Shown here one piece after another: positions 61,813 through 64,000 of a stretch of DNA of 64,000 nucleotides. The notes below the pieces were generated by a model. It was not told the origin of the DNA and did no database searches. It saw only the letters and a program-made list of their open reading frames with translations. Location of the stretch: positions 1,860,001-1,924,000 of the forward strand of contig NZ_CP032101.1 of NCBI RefSeq assembly GCF_003544855.1, given 5' to 3'. Both the position numbers and the translations under genes were made by a program. The stretch is from Malaciobacter marinus. Its GTDB lineage: Bacteria; Campylobacterota; Campylobacteria; Campylobacterales; Arcobacteraceae. Positions within the stretch are counted from its first letter, which is position 1, and the number at the start of each line of letters is the position of its first letter.

Positions 61813-63951
61813 ATGAAAAAATTAGTTACTTCATCTTTTGTAGTAATGCTAAGCTTAACAACTGCACAAAGCTTACTTAATGCAAAATCCCTTGAAAACA
61901 AAAAAAGTAACAATGAAAAAAAAGAGAAGTTTAACGCAGTCCTTCCAACTGTTTATATTGAAGCTATGAAAGAAGACGATATAACAAAAGGATATGTAAA
62001 TTACGAAAATGCTTCAGTTACAAGAAATAAGATGAGTATTAAACAAACTCCTATGACTATTGATACTTTAAATATTCAAAAAAACAAAAACTATGGAACA
62101 AATGACTTAAGTTCAATATTAGAAGGAAATGCTGGTATTGATACTACATATGATATGAGAAGTGATAATATTTTTATTAGAGGTTTTAGAGCTGATACAA
62201 ATGATATTTATAGAGATGGTATTAGAGAAAGTGGACAAGTAAGAAGAAGCACTGCTAATATTGAAAGGGTTGAGATACTAAAAGGACCTGCTTCATTGCT
62301 TTATGGAAGAAGTAATGGTGGAGGAGTTATTAATATGGTAAGTAAATATGCAAACTTTGATAATTCTAGTAATGTTGGTGTTTCAATAGGTTCTTGGAAA
62401 AATAAAGGAGCAAACCTAGATGTAAATCAAGTAGTAAATGAAAATGTTGCAATTAGAATTGTAAGTGATGTGACAAAAGGTGAAACATTTAGAAATAGTA
62501 TTCAAAAAGATATTGAAAATGAAAGTAAAATGTTCTCTCCAAGTATTACTATTTCAAACAATGATAATTTGAAATGGACAGCTCAATATACTTATGATTA
62601 TGCAAAAAGAACACCTGATAGAGGTCCTAATAAAGCACAATATGACTTAATGGATATCTCTTATGATAAAGCTTTTGCTCATGATGGAGATTATGTAAAA
62701 GATAGATTACAAATATTAAGATCAAGTTTAGATTATCAAATAAATGATAAATGGAGTTTAAACTGGGCAGCTGCATATAGAAAAGCAGAACAAAATTTTG
62801 ACCATTACTATTTAGGTAGCTATGACCCTTCTACTAAACTTTTAAATCAAAGCTATGCATGGCAAAACACAGAAAACAAAACTATTTCAAATACATTAAC
62901 ACTTAATGGTGAAGTAAGAACAGGTAATATTTTACATAACCTAACTTTTGGAGTTGATTATAGTAAAGAAAAAAGAAACCCAGAGTTATACTATACAAGA
63001 AACCAATTTTTTGATCCTTTTGACTCTTCTTCATGGACAAGAACTCAAAAAAAAGATGCACTTATAAAAAATGAGCATGAGGGAATTTCAAAAGGTATTT
63101 TCTTAGAAGATGTTATCTCTTTAACTGCTTCTTTAAAACTAGTTTTAGGTGGAAGGTTTGATAAATACTCTTTTAATTCTTCTGATATTTCAAATAATAA
63201 TAGTTCATATGATGGTGATTCATTTAGTCCAAGAGTAGGAGTTGTTTATGATATTAATCAAAATCACACTATTTATACTTCATATAATAAAAGCTTTTCA
63301 CCATATGGAGGAAATAACTATTTAGGAGTAAGTGCAAGTAAAGATTCTAGTACTTTTAATGATGAACCAGAATATAATGAACAGTATGAAGTAGGAATTA
63401 AAAGTGATTGGTTTGATAACAAACTAAGTAGTACTTTTTCTTTATATCAAATTGAACATTTTAATATTAGATATAGACCTGATTGGGAAACTGATTTAAC
63501 AAAATGGTACCAAAGAGGGAAAGAGAGATCAAGAGGAGCAGAACTAAGTATAATTGGTCAAGTTTATGAAGACTTTTATCTAAGAGCTTCTATAGGGGCA
63601 ATGCAAGCAAAAGTTATAAAAGATAAATCAAATCCTGATAATGAAGGTAATTACTTAAGTAATACTGCAAATATCAATGGAAATATTTTTGTAAGATATG
63701 CACCTTCATCAAAAAACTTCTATACAGAACTTGGAGTTACACATGTAGGAAAAAGATACTTCTATGATAGAAGTGGAAATGAAAGTACTTTAGATAGTTT
63801 CAATAGAGTAGATTCATTACTAGGGTGGAAATATAAAGATGTAAATATTACACTTGGTATTTTAAATCTATTTGATAAAGATTATTGGAGATCAAGTACA
63901 ATGCCAGGAGCATCAAGATCAGCAACTTTAAGACTTAATTATAAGTTTTAA
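61813..63951 (+). CDS. TonB-dependent siderophore receptor (Fiu-like)
   Basis: A 712-aa outer membrane receptor. After a signal peptide (to about residue 25, 'QSLLNAKS') comes the plug domain ('NIFIRGFRADTNDIYRDGIR' near 116-135, 'VEILKGPASLLYGRSNGGGV' near 154-173) and a 22-strand barrel ending 'SRSATLRLNYKF'. The plug sequence resembles Fiu-type catecholate receptors, but the ligand is uncertain. AAAGGA precedes the ATG, and a Fur-like box lies upstream. Confidence 0.92.
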   Translation: MKKLVTSSFVVMLSLTTAQSLLNAKSLENKKSNNEKKEKFNAVLPTVYIEAMKEDDITKGYVNYENASVTRNKMSIKQTPMTIDTLNIQKNKNYGTNDLSSILEGNAGIDTTYDMRSDNIFIRGFRADTNDIYRDGIRESGQVRRSTANIERVEILKGPASLLYGRSNGGGVINMVSKYANFDNSSNVGVSIGSWKNKGANLDVNQVVNENVAIRIVSDVTKGETFRNSIQKDIENESKMFSPSITISNNDNLKWTAQYTYDYAKRTPDRGPNKAQYDLMDISYDKAFAHDGDYVKDRLQILRSSLDYQINDKWSLNWAAAYRKAEQNFDHYYLGSYDPSTKLLNQSYAWQNTENKTISNTLTLNGEVRTGNILHNLTFGVDYSKEKRNPELYYTRNQFFDPFDSSSWTRTQKKDALIKNEHEGISKGIFLEDVISLTASLKLVLGGRFDKYSFNSSDISNNNSSYDGDSFSPRVGVVYDINQNHTIYTSYNKSFSPYGGNNYLGVSASKDSSTFNDEPEYNEQYEVGIKSDWFDNKLSSTFSLYQIEHFNIRYRPDWETDLTKWYQRGKERSRGAELSIIGQVYEDFYLRASIGAMQAKVIKDKSNPDNEGNYLSNTANINGNIFVRYAPSSKNFYTELGVTHVGKRYFYDRSGNESTLDSFNRVDSLLGWKYKDVNITLGILNLFDKDYWRSSTMPGASRSATLRLNYKF

Positions 63952-63959
63952 TAACTCTT

Positions 63960-63989
63960 AACTTAGTATATTTTCTAATATACTAAGTT
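63960..63989 (+). terminator. Terminator after the siderophore receptor gene
   Basis: AACTTAGTATATT pairs perfectly with AATATACTAAGTT (13 bp, loop TTCT), followed by ATTTT. Confidence 0.8.
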
Positions 63990-64000
63990 ATTTTAAAAAA

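Overview
The window is AT-rich DNA (estimated by eye at a little over a quarter G+C) and is most likely an Arcobacter-like member of the Campylobacterota (Arcobacteraceae). The inference rests on several features together: the oorDABC gene order for 2-oxoglutarate:acceptor oxidoreductase, scattered trp genes (trpC and trpF in separate operons), a TonB/Fur-type iron uptake gene, many sensor kinases with an 'HQWKQPLN' H-box, a BacNav-type ion channel, and frequent TTG/GTG starts with AAGGA-type ribosome binding sites. Genes are tightly packed, mostly as short operons with frequent overlaps. I saw no rRNA, tRNA or CRISPR array.

Layout. 1-2366: 5' end of a rimK-like gene, two unrecognised genes and a 1.2 kb stretch without a convincing gene. 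2367-5496: minus-strand operon trmN6-like / ykgJ-like / TPR lipoprotein / trpC. 5750-8618: oorDABC. 8642-9549: SMR exporter divergent from a MarR regulator with two matching operators between them. 9553-12194: small alarmone hydrolase, DnaQ-like exonuclease, trpF, rpe. 12265-15807: two half-length PqiA/LetA proteins and a six-MCE-domain PqiB/LetB protein, divergent from an RND efflux operon (adaptor, pump, TolC) that ends with outer membrane phospholipase A (15885-22497). 22507-24813: a RAYT transposase gene bounded by 21-bp inverted repeats, an outer membrane barrel gene, and two short elements with the same ends. 24824-31817: two unknown genes, pncB, DUF2062, a 49-residue Cys-rich protein and a diguanylate cyclase with three substrate-binding domains. 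31910-38349: two adjacent ~1070-residue ankyrin proteins. 38549-49884: NUDT14-like hydrolase, two-component pair, YeiH/LysR pair, YajQ, large histidine kinase, uracil permease. 50003-56164: upp, ion channel, DUF423, purine salvage pair, DUF89, aminotransferase. 56278-63951: AraC regulator, HD-GYP protein, ArsR/heavy-metal ATPase, TonB-dependent siderophore receptor.

The genes describe a motile-type, sensing-rich, microaerobic heterotroph: central carbon flow through OOR, nucleobase salvage (uracil and hypoxanthine/guanine permeases next to matching phosphoribosyltransferases), envelope lipid upkeep (MCE/PqiA plus PldA), drug and metal efflux, and c-di-GMP signalling (GGDEF enzyme, HD-GYP enzyme, YajQ).

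Most interesting is 22507-24813. A RAYT gene lies inside a 919-bp unit with perfect 21-bp inverted ends, and two ~180-bp units nearby have the same ends and share the transposase gene's leader sequence, so they look like internally deleted, non-autonomous relatives. Other points of note are a pattern of inverted repeats built into or across the stop codons at convergent gene pairs, two regulator genes with an extended -10 box exactly six bases before the ATG (probable leaderless mRNAs), a BacNav channel with an acidic TFEDWTD filter, and the tandem giant ankyrin paralogs.
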